This document shows, in pieces, positions 1 through 6,661 of a stretch of 28,575 nucleotides of DNA. The stretch spans positions 1 to 28,575 of the forward strand of contig JANXZT010000353.1 in NCBI GenBank assembly GCA_025355395.1, written 5' to 3'. This DNA comes from Betaproteobacteria bacterium. GTDB lineage: Bacteria > Pseudomonadota > Gammaproteobacteria > Burkholderiales > Casimicrobiaceae. The translations under genes were made by a program, and so were the position numbers. The first letter of the stretch is position 1, and each line of letters starts with the position of its first letter. The notes beneath the pieces are model-generated. The model did not search any database. It worked only from the letters and a program-made list of their open reading frames with translations, and was not told the DNA's origin.

Positions 1-172
1 GCCGAACTTGGCTTGCGCTTCCTCGGCCGGAGCGCGGTTTCGTGACGAGGTCTTGAGCCGCAGTGGAAGCCGAACGGCGATCGAGTCATTTGTTGCGTTC
101 CGCGGACGGCCACCGCGGATCGATGCGCTGTTGCGTCATAATGGAATGGTCACCCCGCCGTAGGAGGAGCTT

Positions 173-784
173 GTGGCACGCGCCGCCAAGCGATACGCGC
201 TAGCCTGCGGGCTCGTCGCCGCCATGATTGTGGCCGGGCCGCTCGCCCAGCCGGCGGTTTATCGGTATGTCGGCCCGGACGGGCGCACCGTGTACAGCGA
301 CCGACCACCACCGGACACCGCCAGGAACGTCGAGACCAAGCGCCTCGGAACCAACGTCATCGAAATCGATGCGGTAACGCTCGCGACACGCCTTGCGTCG
401 GAAAACTTTCCGGTCACGCTCTACACCTTTGCCTGCGGCGAGATCTGCCAGACGGCGGAAGCTACGCTCAAAGACCGCGGCGTGCCCTTCAACGTGGTCA
501 ACGTCGAAGACCCCAAAGGCGCCGAGCGCCTGAAGGCGTTGACCGGCGAGATGACTGCGCCCGTGCTCCAGGTCGGCGACAAGCTCCTCGCCAAGGGCTT
601 CAATGAAACGCGCTGGCAGGCCCTGCTGGACGAGGCTGGGTATCCCAAGACCGCAGCGCCAAGACCTGCGGCACCCGCGCGCCCGACATCAGTGCCGCCG
701 CGCGCCGACAAGTCGAGTGGCTCTTCGGGCGAGCCACCAACGCCGGCGGCGCCCACTGTTGGCGGCGGCTACCCGAAGGACTGA
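173..784 (+). CDS. Exported DUF4124 / glutaredoxin-like protein
   Basis: Predicted 203-residue exported thiol-redox protein. A basic N-terminus and hydrophobic stretch (about residues 7-28) look like a signal peptide. A DUF4124-type segment follows (AVYRYVGPDGRTVYSDRPP, about 28-46). A glutaredoxin-like domain (about 80-155) has the pair C88/C92 spaced CX3C (CGEIC) and a TAP cis-proline motif at 128-130. The C-terminus (about 158-203) is rich in Pro, Ala and Ser and probably disordered. The start is GTG, chosen because AGGAGG at 162-167 lies five bases upstream; CATAAT at 137-142 is a possible -10 without a good -35. The next 300 bases hold no gene, so it appears monocistronic. The family is known from betaproteobacterial envelopes; the substrate is unknown. 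Confidence 0.85.
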   Translation: MARAAKRYALACGLVAAMIVAGPLAQPAVYRYVGPDGRTVYSDRPPPDTARNVETKRLGTNVIEIDAVTLATRLASENFPVTLYTFACGEICQTAEATLKDRGVPFNVVNVEDPKGAERLKALTGEMTAPVLQVGDKLLAKGFNETRWQALLDEAGYPKTAAPRPAAPARPTSVPPRADKSSGSSGEPPTPAAPTVGGGYPKD

Positions 785-832
785 AACCTTACCCCAACTT
801 CCTGCGCGCTCGCACCCGCGGGCGCTGGATGC

Positions 833-882
833 CGCGCGCGGCGTCAGTTGAGCATGAGCTTCGCGAGCGGCTCGCAGAGCTC
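833..882. repeat. Direct repeat, left copy (glmE 3'-end remnant)
   Basis: Fifty bases matching 3764-3813 at 48 of 50 positions; the mismatches are at 851 and 875. Read on the minus strand, this copy encodes the glmE-like tail ELCEPLAKLMLN followed by a stop, against ELSEPLAKLMPN in the intact gene. Similarity stops abruptly on both sides. It may be an attachment-site-like duplication or a leftover of a larger duplication. Confidence 0.75.
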
Positions 883-1006
883 CGCCGGTACGTCCGATCA
901 GCGCTCTGAACCCGACGATCAATGCCGCGCTGACCGGCCAAGGTCGCCTTGATAAGTTCTGACGTTCAAGTTACAGGACGCGTTCTGTTAGCGGCGCATC
1001 GCTCCA

Positions 1007-1032
1007 ATTCGGCATCAAAATTCGGCATCAAA
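1007..1032 (+). promoter_or_regulatory. 13-bp tandem repeat upstream of vapB (possible operator)
   Basis: The unit ATTCGGCATCAAA occurs twice back to back (1007-1019, 1020-1032). It is followed by the short dyad CATCA-CA-TGATG (1038-1049) and by TATCAT (1051-1056), a 5/6 match to a -10 box. No good -35 is seen. RHH antitoxins commonly bind repeated or palindromic operators over their own promoter, so autoregulation is a reasonable inference. Confidence 0.4.
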
Positions 1033-1085
1033 TATATCATCACATGATGCTATCATTAACATCCATGTGCTTCGGGAGGATGACC

Positions 1086-1286
1086 ATGCGGACGACCGTA
1101 AATCTGGATGATGCGTTGCTCGAGCGGGCCCAGCGCTTGAGCGGCTTGCGCGAGCGCTCGGCCTTGTTGCGCGAGGCGCTGGCTGCCTTGATCCAGCGCG
1201 AAAGTGCCCGCAGGTTGGCCCGCTTGGGTGGCACCGAGGGCGCGCTCAGGTTGCCGTCACGGCGCCGCACCAAGGCCAAGCGCTGA
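1086..1286 (+). CDS. vapB: VapB-type ribbon-helix-helix antitoxin
   Basis: Small 66-residue antitoxin, predicted to neutralise the PIN toxin encoded immediately downstream and to repress its own promoter. The N-terminal MRTTVNLDDALLERAQ is the beta-strand plus first helix of an RHH DNA-binding fold. The basic C-terminus (RLPSRRRTKAKR) would be the toxin-binding tail. The ATG at 1086 is preferred over upstream ATGs at 1044 and 1080 because GGGAGGA (1074-1080) precedes it by five bases and the RHH motif begins right there. Its TGA stop shares one base with the ATG of the toxin gene (TGATG), the tight coupling typical of type II modules. Confidence 0.85.
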   Translation: MRTTVNLDDALLERAQRLSGLRERSALLREALAALIQRESARRLARLGGTEGALRLPSRRRTKAKR

Positions 1287-1654
1287 TGATTCTGTTGGAC
1301 ACGTCGGTGTGGGTAGATCACCTGCGCCGAAGCGATCCGTTGGTCGTTCGGGTCCTGGAGTCCGGACAATCTGCCGTCCACGCGTTCGTGATCGGAGAAC
1401 TTGCCTGCGGTAACCTGAAATCGCGCGCGCGAGTGATCGATTTGTTACAGGCTTTGCCCCGGCTGGCGATGGCCACTGACGATGAGGTGCTCTATTTCAT
1501 CGACAGACACAAACTGATGGGACGCGGCATCGGCTACGTCGACACGCATTTGCTTGCGGCAGCGGCAATCGGTGGCTCCCTCCTGTGGACCGCGGACAAA
1601 CGATTGCGGGAAATTGCCACCGAGCTTGGTATCGCTTATCTCCAAGCAGGTTGA
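1286..1654 (+). CDS. vapC: VapC-type PIN-domain ribonuclease toxin
   Basis: A 122-residue single PIN domain, the usual length for VapC toxins, which are Mg-dependent endoribonucleases cutting tRNA, rRNA or mRNA. The acidic active-site residues are all visible: D5 in LLDTSVW, E38 in IGELACG, D86 in YVDTHLL and D104 in WTADKRL. The protein starts within the antitoxin stop codon, so translation is coupled. Nothing indicates inactivation. The RNA target cannot be read from the sequence. Downstream are 160 bases without a gene before the convergent second PIN gene. Confidence 0.88.
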   Translation: MILLDTSVWVDHLRRSDPLVVRVLESGQSAVHAFVIGELACGNLKSRARVIDLLQALPRLAMATDDEVLYFIDRHKLMGRGIGYVDTHLLAAAAIGGSLLWTADKRLREIATELGIAYLQAG

Positions 1655-1814
1655 CGATCCTATTCACTACTCCATCCCGAGCACAGCGGCGTCAGGTCCC
1701 CGCGGCCCGACAATCCGACCACCTGCGCTCTTGTCGTCGACGCGCGGCCACGCCGCCTTACCCCTTCTGTCCGATAGCGAGGTGGCATCGCGGATCGACG
1801 GCTTTAGTGCGGGG

Positions 1815-2213
1815 TCAGGCGCGGTAGCGACTCATGCCGGGGATTCGATCGAATGCGGTGTCAAACGTCATGATTCGATCGATGTTCTCGCGCGCCATGA
1901 CCGCAGCGTGCAAGGCATCCCGTGCGGACAATTCGAACATCCCCACGACGAATTCCCGAGCGCGCACGACGTCCGCCAATTCGATCGCGATTACTTCATC
2001 GACAACCCCGAGCAAGGCATCGAACGCTGGTTGAATGGCGTCGCGCCTGTCGATTGCAACGTATCGATGCAGGATTTCCTGCAGCACCTCGGCGCTGGTG
2101 ACCAGGCGCTCGCTCGCGGCAATCGCAGCTTCCAGCAGCTCTTTGGCGCCCGCCTTGTTGGAGTGCGCCGCCCCTACAAGATACATCGGAATGTTCGAGT
2201 CGATGAAGATCAA
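1815..2213 (-). CDS. Second PIN-domain toxin (VapC-like)
   Basis: A 132-residue PIN protein, not closely similar by eye to the one at 1286-1654. Predicted ribonuclease residues are D5 (FIDSNIP), E46 (VLQEIL), D99 (SARDALH) and D118 (TFDTAFD). The start is TTG at 2213, overlapping the antitoxin stop by four bases (TTGA), which fixes the start and indicates translational coupling. It is transcribed towards the first module. The family is a type II toxin of VapC type; target unknown. Confidence 0.82.
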   Translation of the reverse strand: MIFIDSNIPMYLVGAAHSNKAGAKELLEAAIAASERLVTSAEVLQEILHRYVAIDRRDAIQPAFDALLGVVDEVIAIELADVVRAREFVVGMFELSARDALHAAVMARENIDRIMTFDTAFDRIPGMSRYRA

Positions 2214-2467
2214 CGTGACGAATCGCCTAGATAACCGCGCTCGATTTCGTCGAGCATCTGGTCAACATCTGGTGCCGGGAAGGCGTGGCGAGTCGCCGCG
2301 CGCACGACCGCCAGCTTCTTGCGGGTTGTCACGCGCGGCTCAGCGCGTCTCGCCGCCCGCAGAGCTTGTCGCACCCACTCCGCCGTCGTCATCTGTTGCC
2401 GGCGCGCCGACTGCTGGATTTCGGTCAGCTCTTTGTCCTGGATCAGGACCTGAAGGCGCTTACTCAT
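2210..2467 (-). CDS. RHH-like antitoxin partner of the second PIN toxin
   Basis: An 85-residue predicted antitoxin. The N-terminal strand (KRLQVLIQDKEL) followed by two helices (EIQQSARRQQ, TTAEWVRQALRAARR) fits a CopG/RHH fold that would bind its own operator. The acidic C-terminus (DVDQMLDEIERGYLG) would contact the toxin. The ATG at 2467 is chosen because a good -35/-10 pair ends six bases before it, which predicts an essentially leaderless mRNA. The longer frame from 2518 would add about 17 residues outside the fold and would start within a 16-bp palindrome. Its stop overlaps the toxin start. Confidence 0.75.
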   Translation of the reverse strand: MSKRLQVLIQDKELTEIQQSARRQQMTTAEWVRQALRAARRAEPRVTTRKKLAVVRAATRHAFPAPDVDQMLDEIERGYLGDSSR

Positions 2468-2473
2468 GCGATG

Positions 2474-2502
2474 AGTATGATCAGCTGATCGTGAGTAGTC
2501 AA
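2474..2502 (-). promoter_or_regulatory. Antitoxin promoter with embedded palindrome
   Basis: On the minus strand a -35 TTGACT (2497-2502) and a -10 CATACT (2474-2479) are separated by exactly 17 bases. The perfect palindrome GATCAGCTGATC (2479-2490) fills the spacer and touches the -10, where a bound RHH antitoxin would block RNA polymerase. The -10 ends six bases before the ATG, so the transcript would begin at or next to the start codon. Confidence 0.6.
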
Positions 2503-2509
2503 CTGCTTG

Positions 2510-2525
2510 TACTAACATGTTAGTA
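2510..2525. promoter_or_regulatory. 16-bp perfect palindrome upstream of the second TA pair
   Basis: TACTAACATGTTAGTA is a perfect 16-base palindrome just upstream of the predicted -35. It could be a second operator for the antitoxin or the site of another regulator. It has a different core from the spacer palindrome at 2479-2490. Confidence 0.45.
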
Positions 2526-2877
2526 GCATGAGCAATGTCCGGTTTAGGGTTGAGCTTCCTTGACGAGGTGAATTTTGGGCGGTGCGAGGGTGTTACAGGA
2601 TCAAAATCCCATGCGTCCCGGCGGCTACGCGGGTTCGACCCAAGGCGCTTGCTCTACGAGGTTGCCAACGCCAGGTCGGCGGGACCGCCCGTTGTACGAA
2701 GGCCGAGTTGAAATTAGATTGCACCGCGTTTTGCGCGTGCCAGACTGGCGGCGCGCCGCGACGTGTCCCGATTTAGGCACTTCCATGCGCGCACGGAATA
2801 ATGGCTTGCCGATTCATGCTTACCAAAGCCGGAGGGCTGATGGCCCGTATCGCGTGGACCAACCAAGGAGAATCGCA
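2526..2877. other. Gene-free stretch before the lipoprotein gene
   Basis: No start with a usable ribosome-binding site or recognisable protein is found here. The only element I can support is a possible promoter at 2774-2802 and the Shine-Dalgarno of the next gene. An open frame continues upstream of the lipoprotein start but has no family-like content, and the signal peptide begins at 2878. Confidence 0.5.
2774..2802 (+). promoter_or_regulatory. Possible sigma-70 promoter of the lectin-like lipoprotein
   Basis: TAGGCA (2774-2779, 4/6 match to -35) and AATAAT (2797-2802, 5/6 match to -10) are spaced by 17 bases. Transcription would start near 2809, leaving a leader of about 70 bases before the ATG. 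Confidence 0.35.
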
Positions 2878-3552
2878 ATGATCCGACTTAACCGTGGCGT
2901 GGCTGCATCCGTTGCACTTGTCGTGGCCGGCTGCACCGGCATGGCGCCGATGTCGTCGTCCGGCCCGATGCAGACATCGTCGTCCGGCACGACGTTCTTC
3001 GTGACCAGCACCGGCTCCGGCAAAGGCGCGGATTTCGGCGGGCTCGCGGGCGCCGACAAGCATTGCCAAACGCTGGCCGCGGCTGCCGGCGCGGGCAGTC
3101 ACACCTGGCACGCGTATCTCAGCACGCAAGGCGCGGGCCCGGTCAACGCTCGCGAGCGCATCGGCCAGGGCCCGTGGCGCAATGCGAAAGGCGTGGTCAT
3201 TGCGAACAGCGTTGCCGAATTGCATGGGACGAACAACCTGAACAAGCAGACGGCCGTGACCGAAAAGGGCGACGTCGTGAACGGCCGCGGCGACACACCG
3301 AACCGCCACGACATCCTGACGGGCTCGCAGCCGGACGGCGCGGCGTTCAGCGGCGTCGAGGACATGACGTGCGGCAATTGGACGAAAAGTGGCGAGGGCA
3401 GCGCCATGCTCGGTCACCATGACCGCATGGGAAATAGTCCTCCGCCGGCAGGTGCATCGTGGAATTCGTCGCATAAGTCGAACGGTTGCAGCGACGCGTT
3501 GCTGGCACAAACCGGAAGCGCCGGCTATCTCTACTGCTTCGCGGCCAACTGA
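2878..3552 (+). CDS. Lectin-like exported lipoprotein
   Basis: Predicted 224-residue lipoprotein. The signal peptide ends in the lipobox VAGC with lipidated C19, followed by a Ser/Gly/Met-rich linker (about 20-42). The main domain contains TFFVTSTGSGKGADFGGL, then a Cys-containing helix (ADKHCQTLAAAAG), HTWHAYLST, later EDMTCGNW and a C-terminal YCFAAN. This pattern resembles bacterial proteins annotated as lectin or DUF1554-like, with a C-type-lectin/endostatin-like fold; ligand unknown. ATG 2878 follows AAGGAGA (2865-2871) by six bases. The last 22 bases overlap the convergent DUF3565 gene. Family assignment is from memory of motif pattern and is moderate. Confidence 0.75.
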   Translation: MIRLNRGVAASVALVVAGCTGMAPMSSSGPMQTSSSGTTFFVTSTGSGKGADFGGLAGADKHCQTLAAAAGAGSHTWHAYLSTQGAGPVNARERIGQGPWRNAKGVVIANSVAELHGTNNLNKQTAVTEKGDVVNGRGDTPNRHDILTGSQPDGAAFSGVEDMTCGNWTKSGEGSAMLGHHDRMGNSPPPAGASWNSSHKSNGCSDALLAQTGSAGYLYCFAAN

Positions 3553-3749
3553 TCGGGCGGCGCGCCGGCGTCGCACTTTTTGCAATCGAGCAACGTGCCG
3601 AGCGTGCGGTCGCGACCTTCGGGGGTCGTGACCCAGGGGCGATTCGTCCACGGCGGGTCATGGCGAACGTGCCGGAAATGTCCGCATGCAAGCTCCGCGA
3701 CCCAATGCTGCTCGTCGTCGCGGTGGTAACCGGCAATCGGCTGGTTCAC
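3531..3749 (-). CDS. DUF3565 family small protein
   Basis: A 72-residue protein of the DUF3565 family; no function is established. Recognisable parts are QPIAGYHRDDE at the start, HWVAELACGHFRHVRH in the middle and the C-terminal LDCKKCD. Together C22, H24, H27, H30, C56 and C59 suggest metal binding, an inference. The GTG at 3749 is chosen because the conserved region begins there and no ATG lies nearby in frame. It starts 25 bases after the glmE stop, so it could be read through from the mutase operon, yet it lies within the repeat-bounded patch. Its 3' end overlaps the convergent lipoprotein gene by 22 bases. Confidence 0.75.
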   Translation of the reverse strand: MNQPIAGYHRDDEQHWVAELACGHFRHVRHDPPWTNRPWVTTPEGRDRTLGTLLDCKKCDAGAPPDQLAAKQ

Positions 3750-3763
3750 CGGCTCGATCGTGG

Positions 3764-3813
3764 CGCGCGCGGCGTCAGTTGGGCATGAGCTTCGCGAGCG
3801 GCTCGGAGAGCTC
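3764..3813. repeat. Direct repeat, right copy (glmE 3' end)
   Basis: Fifty bases that include the last codons and stop of the intact glmE plus about 11 bases beyond it. It matches 833-882 at 48 of 50 positions in the same orientation. Because this copy belongs to the full-length gene, the left copy is the displaced one. Confidence 0.75.
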
Positions 3814-5259
3814 GTAGACGCTGCGGATGGCGAGATCGCGATCGTAGGGCACGCCCTGCGCCGCGGCGCGCGCGCGCAATCCGTCGGTGTGAACGTCGAG
3901 AATGTCTTTAGGCAGAGGCAAGGCGCCGGGATCGAAAATACGCAGGTAGCCGTGCGCATCGCGCGCCGGCATCACGCGGCTTTTCACGTGCCGGTTGGGT
4001 GACCACGGCACATCGAGGACTCCGGCCGCGAACGCCCGGACCGTGCCGACGGCCGCATCGCCATCGCCCATCTCGAGCACCTTGTCCACGATGGCGCGCA
4101 CCTCGCGCGCGATCAAATCCTTTTCCCGCTCGTATTCGGGCAGGCCGTCGAGCCGGATGTCGCGCGCCAGATAAATCGCCATCCGCGTCATGCGCAGCCC
4201 CTCTGCATTCGCGAGCGGGGTGGGAATGCCGTGCGCTTCGTGGGTAGTCTTGGTGGTCACGCTGACCGCGCCGCCGATCGCCGCCAGCGTTCCGCCGTAG
4301 CTCACAAGGGTTGCCGCCTGCGCCTCGTCTTGCGGCCAGGCACCCATCCAATGGAGCGAGGTCACCGGCGTGAACACGTCGCGATAGCCTTTCCGGGCGA
4401 GATATTCCTGGGCGAGGGTTTCGCACGCGGCGATCGCGGCCGCATCCTGCACCAGATGCAGCGTCTGCGCGAGCTCGAGGCCGTAGTGCCGCACACCCTG
4501 CGCCGCTGCGAGGAGACAATCGAGGACACCGATCGCAATCGCGATGCACGGGGGAATGTTGGTGCCGGTCAGGAATCCCGGCTGCCGCCGATGCAGCTCC
4601 ACCCCGTGCTCGGCATAGAGCGCCGCGAGTCGATCGAGGTATTGGTAGTTGCGAATACCTTCCTCGATGGAGAGCTCCTTGATATAGGAGGTCGTATACG
4701 CGATACCCGAGCCGAGGTAGCCGGTGTACCCCGCGGCAAACCCGATCTCCGCAGTGAGCTTGGGCATGGCGGTGCCCGTGAGCAGGATGGCCGGCTTATC
4801 GATAGCCTCGATCAACTCGCGTCCGGCCGCGAGACCGTAATTCACGATCGGAAAGCCGTTCAGGAGCGAGCGCTCCAGCCGCTCCGATTCGTTCACGCCA
4901 TTCTGCGCCGCCGCGAATTGCTCGTTGCGGGTATAGCTGTCGGTGGTTGTGGGCACGATATCGGCGAGCCCTTCCCGATCGAGCGCGATCATTAGCGCCT
5001 TTTGCATCGCGAGTGTCGCGAACCCACCCCGCGGTTGCGTGAGGCAGCGTCGCTCCGCGTGCGCCCTGCGCATCGCGACGGCGAGCTGTTTGTGGGGTGG
5101 CAATGCGCGCTGCCATGCGACGGACTCGTCGAAATCAACCTGTGCTCCGGTCTGCCAGCGAGTGAGATTCGCCGTGCGCATCTGGTGAAAGATCTCAATG
5201 GGAATGGCGGTTTCGGTGAGCGTCGGCGCGGCAATCCGCGCGTTGACGATATCGTTCAT
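3775..5259 (-). CDS. glmE: Glutamate mutase epsilon subunit (methylaspartate mutase E)
   Basis: The 494-residue catalytic subunit of coenzyme-B12-dependent glutamate mutase, which interconverts L-glutamate and (2S,3S)-3-methylaspartate together with the B12-binding subunit GlmS. Full length for the family (about 480-490). Characteristic stretches include the Gly-rich GTAMPKLTAEIGFAAGYTG, YLGSGIAYTTSYIKE, and the barrel segment PGFLTGTNIPPCIAIAIG. The ATG at 5259 overlaps the glmL stop by four bases (ATGA), which fixes the start. It is the last mutase gene of the run; the DUF3565 gene follows 25 bases on. Its 3' end is partly duplicated at 833-882. Substrate specificity for glutamate is inferred from family; a related acid cannot be excluded. 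Confidence 0.93.
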   Translation of the reverse strand: MNDIVNARIAAPTLTETAIPIEIFHQMRTANLTRWQTGAQVDFDESVAWQRALPPHKQLAVAMRRAHAERRCLTQPRGGFATLAMQKALMIALDREGLADIVPTTTDSYTRNEQFAAAQNGVNESERLERSLLNGFPIVNYGLAAGRELIEAIDKPAILLTGTAMPKLTAEIGFAAGYTGYLGSGIAYTTSYIKELSIEEGIRNYQYLDRLAALYAEHGVELHRRQPGFLTGTNIPPCIAIAIGVLDCLLAAAQGVRHYGLELAQTLHLVQDAAAIAACETLAQEYLARKGYRDVFTPVTSLHWMGAWPQDEAQAATLVSYGGTLAAIGGAVSVTTKTTHEAHGIPTPLANAEGLRMTRMAIYLARDIRLDGLPEYEREKDLIAREVRAIVDKVLEMGDGDAAVGTVRAFAAGVLDVPWSPNRHVKSRVMPARDAHGYLRIFDPGALPLPKDILDVHTDGLRARAAAQGVPYDRDLAIRSVYELSEPLAKLMPN

Positions 5260-6659
5260 GACGTTGCCTCGTTTCCCACGAATTGCAGGTTGCCGCTGGC
5301 GAGATCGAATGCGGCCACCGGCTCGACCTGCGCCAAAAGACCTGCCGCGTACAGTAGATAATGCGCGTCCACTGCAAGCTTCGGGGCACGGGGCCGCAGA
5401 GAGCCCGGCTCCGTCGCGCTCGCAAGCAGTACCTCGAGTATGGCAGCCGGATCCCGCGCGTGGACGATGGCGCCACCGGTGCCGATCACCAGGCCGACCC
5501 CGGTGAGATCCTTTCCGCGCTGCACCTGTACCGGCCCTTGCGTGGTGTACACCGTCTCCCGCGTGCCGGCATGGCGCGTCATGGCCACCTTGATCGCCGC
5601 GCGCACCAGCGCTTCGTCGAAACGAAATTGCGTTTCGCGCCCCGGCAAAGCCTCGACGTCGGACACCACTCGATCGAGCTCGGCTTGCGCCGCAGCGGCA
5701 GTGAGGCCCGCGTCGGCCGCGATGGCGTCGAGCCCCACCGCGCTCACCATCGTCGCCGCGTTGTAGCGCATGCCGAGGTCGCCTTCGACGGTGCGCTTGG
5801 CATAAGGCTCGGGCAATCCGTATTTGATTACGCCCGCCTCGGAGGGTTCACCGACGCCGATGGAATGCACATCGGTCGTCGCACCGCCCGGATCGACCAC
5901 CGCCAGCGGACCGTGCCCCCGCCGCGACGGCAGACCATCGGCCAGCAGGCGGGCGCCTTCGAGCACCGCCGCGGGTGTTGGCATCAGCACGTGGTCCAAC
6001 CGTGCGCTGGCGCGATCGATCCCTTTCGCCGCCACGATGCGCCGCATGAAAATATCGCGAATGGCCGCGCGCGCCGGCTCGATATCGAGGCGGTCGAGTG
6101 CCGGCATCACATTCGCGGTCGGCAGCGCCATCTTGCCGGCGGCGTTCAGCGCCGCCGTGGCTTCGTCGGTGGCCTCGCGGTTGCCCGCGACCACGATCGG
6201 GCAAGACAACGCGCTCTCGGCGAGCGCGCGCGCATTGCGCAGGATGACTTCACTGTTGCCGCCATCGGTGCCGCCGCACAACAGCAGGATATCGGGTGAC
6301 AGCTCGGCGATGTGCGCGACATCCGCGGCGATCAGCCGATACGCGAAGCTTCCGACCAGCCTGGCCCCTGCCCCGAGCGCGGCCTGGCGTGCCGCCTCGG
6401 CCGTCAATTCGCGCACGAGGCCGACCGTCACCATGCGCAGGCCACCGGCAGCGCTGCTGGAGGCGAGCCGGTGCCTGAAATGCGGCAATCCTCCCAGCTC
6501 GCGTGCTAGCAGCGACAACGCGGCATCGAGGCCGACATTGACATCCGTGGTCACGGTGGACGGCGCCTGCGCCGTGGCCGCCACCGTGCACGCCTCGAGG
6601 TCGAGCGCGCGCAGCTTGGTGTAGGTGCTGCCGAAATCGATGAGCAACGCGAGACTCAC
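5256..6659 (-). CDS. glmL: Glutamate mutase reactivating factor GlmL/MutL
   Basis: A 467-residue ASKHA-fold ATPase (MutL family) that would release damaged cobalamin and reactivate the mutase. Nucleotide-binding motifs are visible: LLIDFGSTYTKL (about 5-16), CGGTDGGNSE (about 128-137) and VVDPGGATTDVHS (about 254-266). The start is GTG at 6659, two bases after the glmS stop codon. The frame is open further upstream, but that part runs opposite the B12-binding gene's own frame and carries no family-like sequence, and DFGSTYTK normally lies within the first 15 residues. Translation is probably coupled to glmS upstream and to glmE downstream. Confidence 0.9.
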   Translation of the reverse strand: MSLALLIDFGSTYTKLRALDLEACTVAATAQAPSTVTTDVNVGLDAALSLLARELGGLPHFRHRLASSSAAGGLRMVTVGLVRELTAEAARQAALGAGARLVGSFAYRLIAADVAHIAELSPDILLLCGGTDGGNSEVILRNARALAESALSCPIVVAGNREATDEATAALNAAGKMALPTANVMPALDRLDIEPARAAIRDIFMRRIVAAKGIDRASARLDHVLMPTPAAVLEGARLLADGLPSRRGHGPLAVVDPGGATTDVHSIGVGEPSEAGVIKYGLPEPYAKRTVEGDLGMRYNAATMVSAVGLDAIAADAGLTAAAAQAELDRVVSDVEALPGRETQFRFDEALVRAAIKVAMTRHAGTRETVYTTQGPVQVQRGKDLTGVGLVIGTGGAIVHARDPAAILEVLLASATEPGSLRPRAPKLAVDAHYLLYAAGLLAQVEPVAAFDLASGNLQFVGNEATS

Positions 6660-6661
6660 GG

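Larger units (their letters stand above)
785..1085. other. Gene-free stretch holding a repeat copy and the vapB control region
   Basis: No convincing reading frame is present. The left part contains one copy of the 50-base direct repeat (833-882). The right part contains a 13-base tandem repeat (1007-1032), a small dyad (CATCA/TGATG, 1038-1049) and the ribosome-binding site of vapB. Positions 883-1005 show nothing I can name. Confidence 0.6.
883..3763. mobile_element. Putative small island flanked by 50-bp direct repeats
   Basis: About 2.9 kb between the two direct repeats. It carries accessory-type cargo: two RHH/PIN toxin-antitoxin pairs, a lectin-like lipoprotein and a DUF3565 gene, in mixed orientations and with looser spacing than the rest of the window. 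No integrase, transposase or terminal inverted repeats are visible, so the mobile nature is inferred only from the flanking duplication of the glmE 3' end and from the cargo. Confidence 0.4.

Noticed and set aside
1..172. Possible upstream gene end at the left edge
   Set aside because: No reading frame with recognisable protein content reaches into these bases.
2625..2650. GCGGGTTCGACCC resembles a tRNA T-arm
   Set aside because: The flanking bases do not form a five-base T-stem with a seven-base loop, and no D-arm, anticodon arm or acceptor stem can be folded around it.
2773..3651. 292-codon minus-strand frame opposite the lectin-like lipoprotein
   Set aside because: Arg/Ala/His-rich composition without a domain; the plus-strand gene has lipobox, Shine-Dalgarno and patterned domain.
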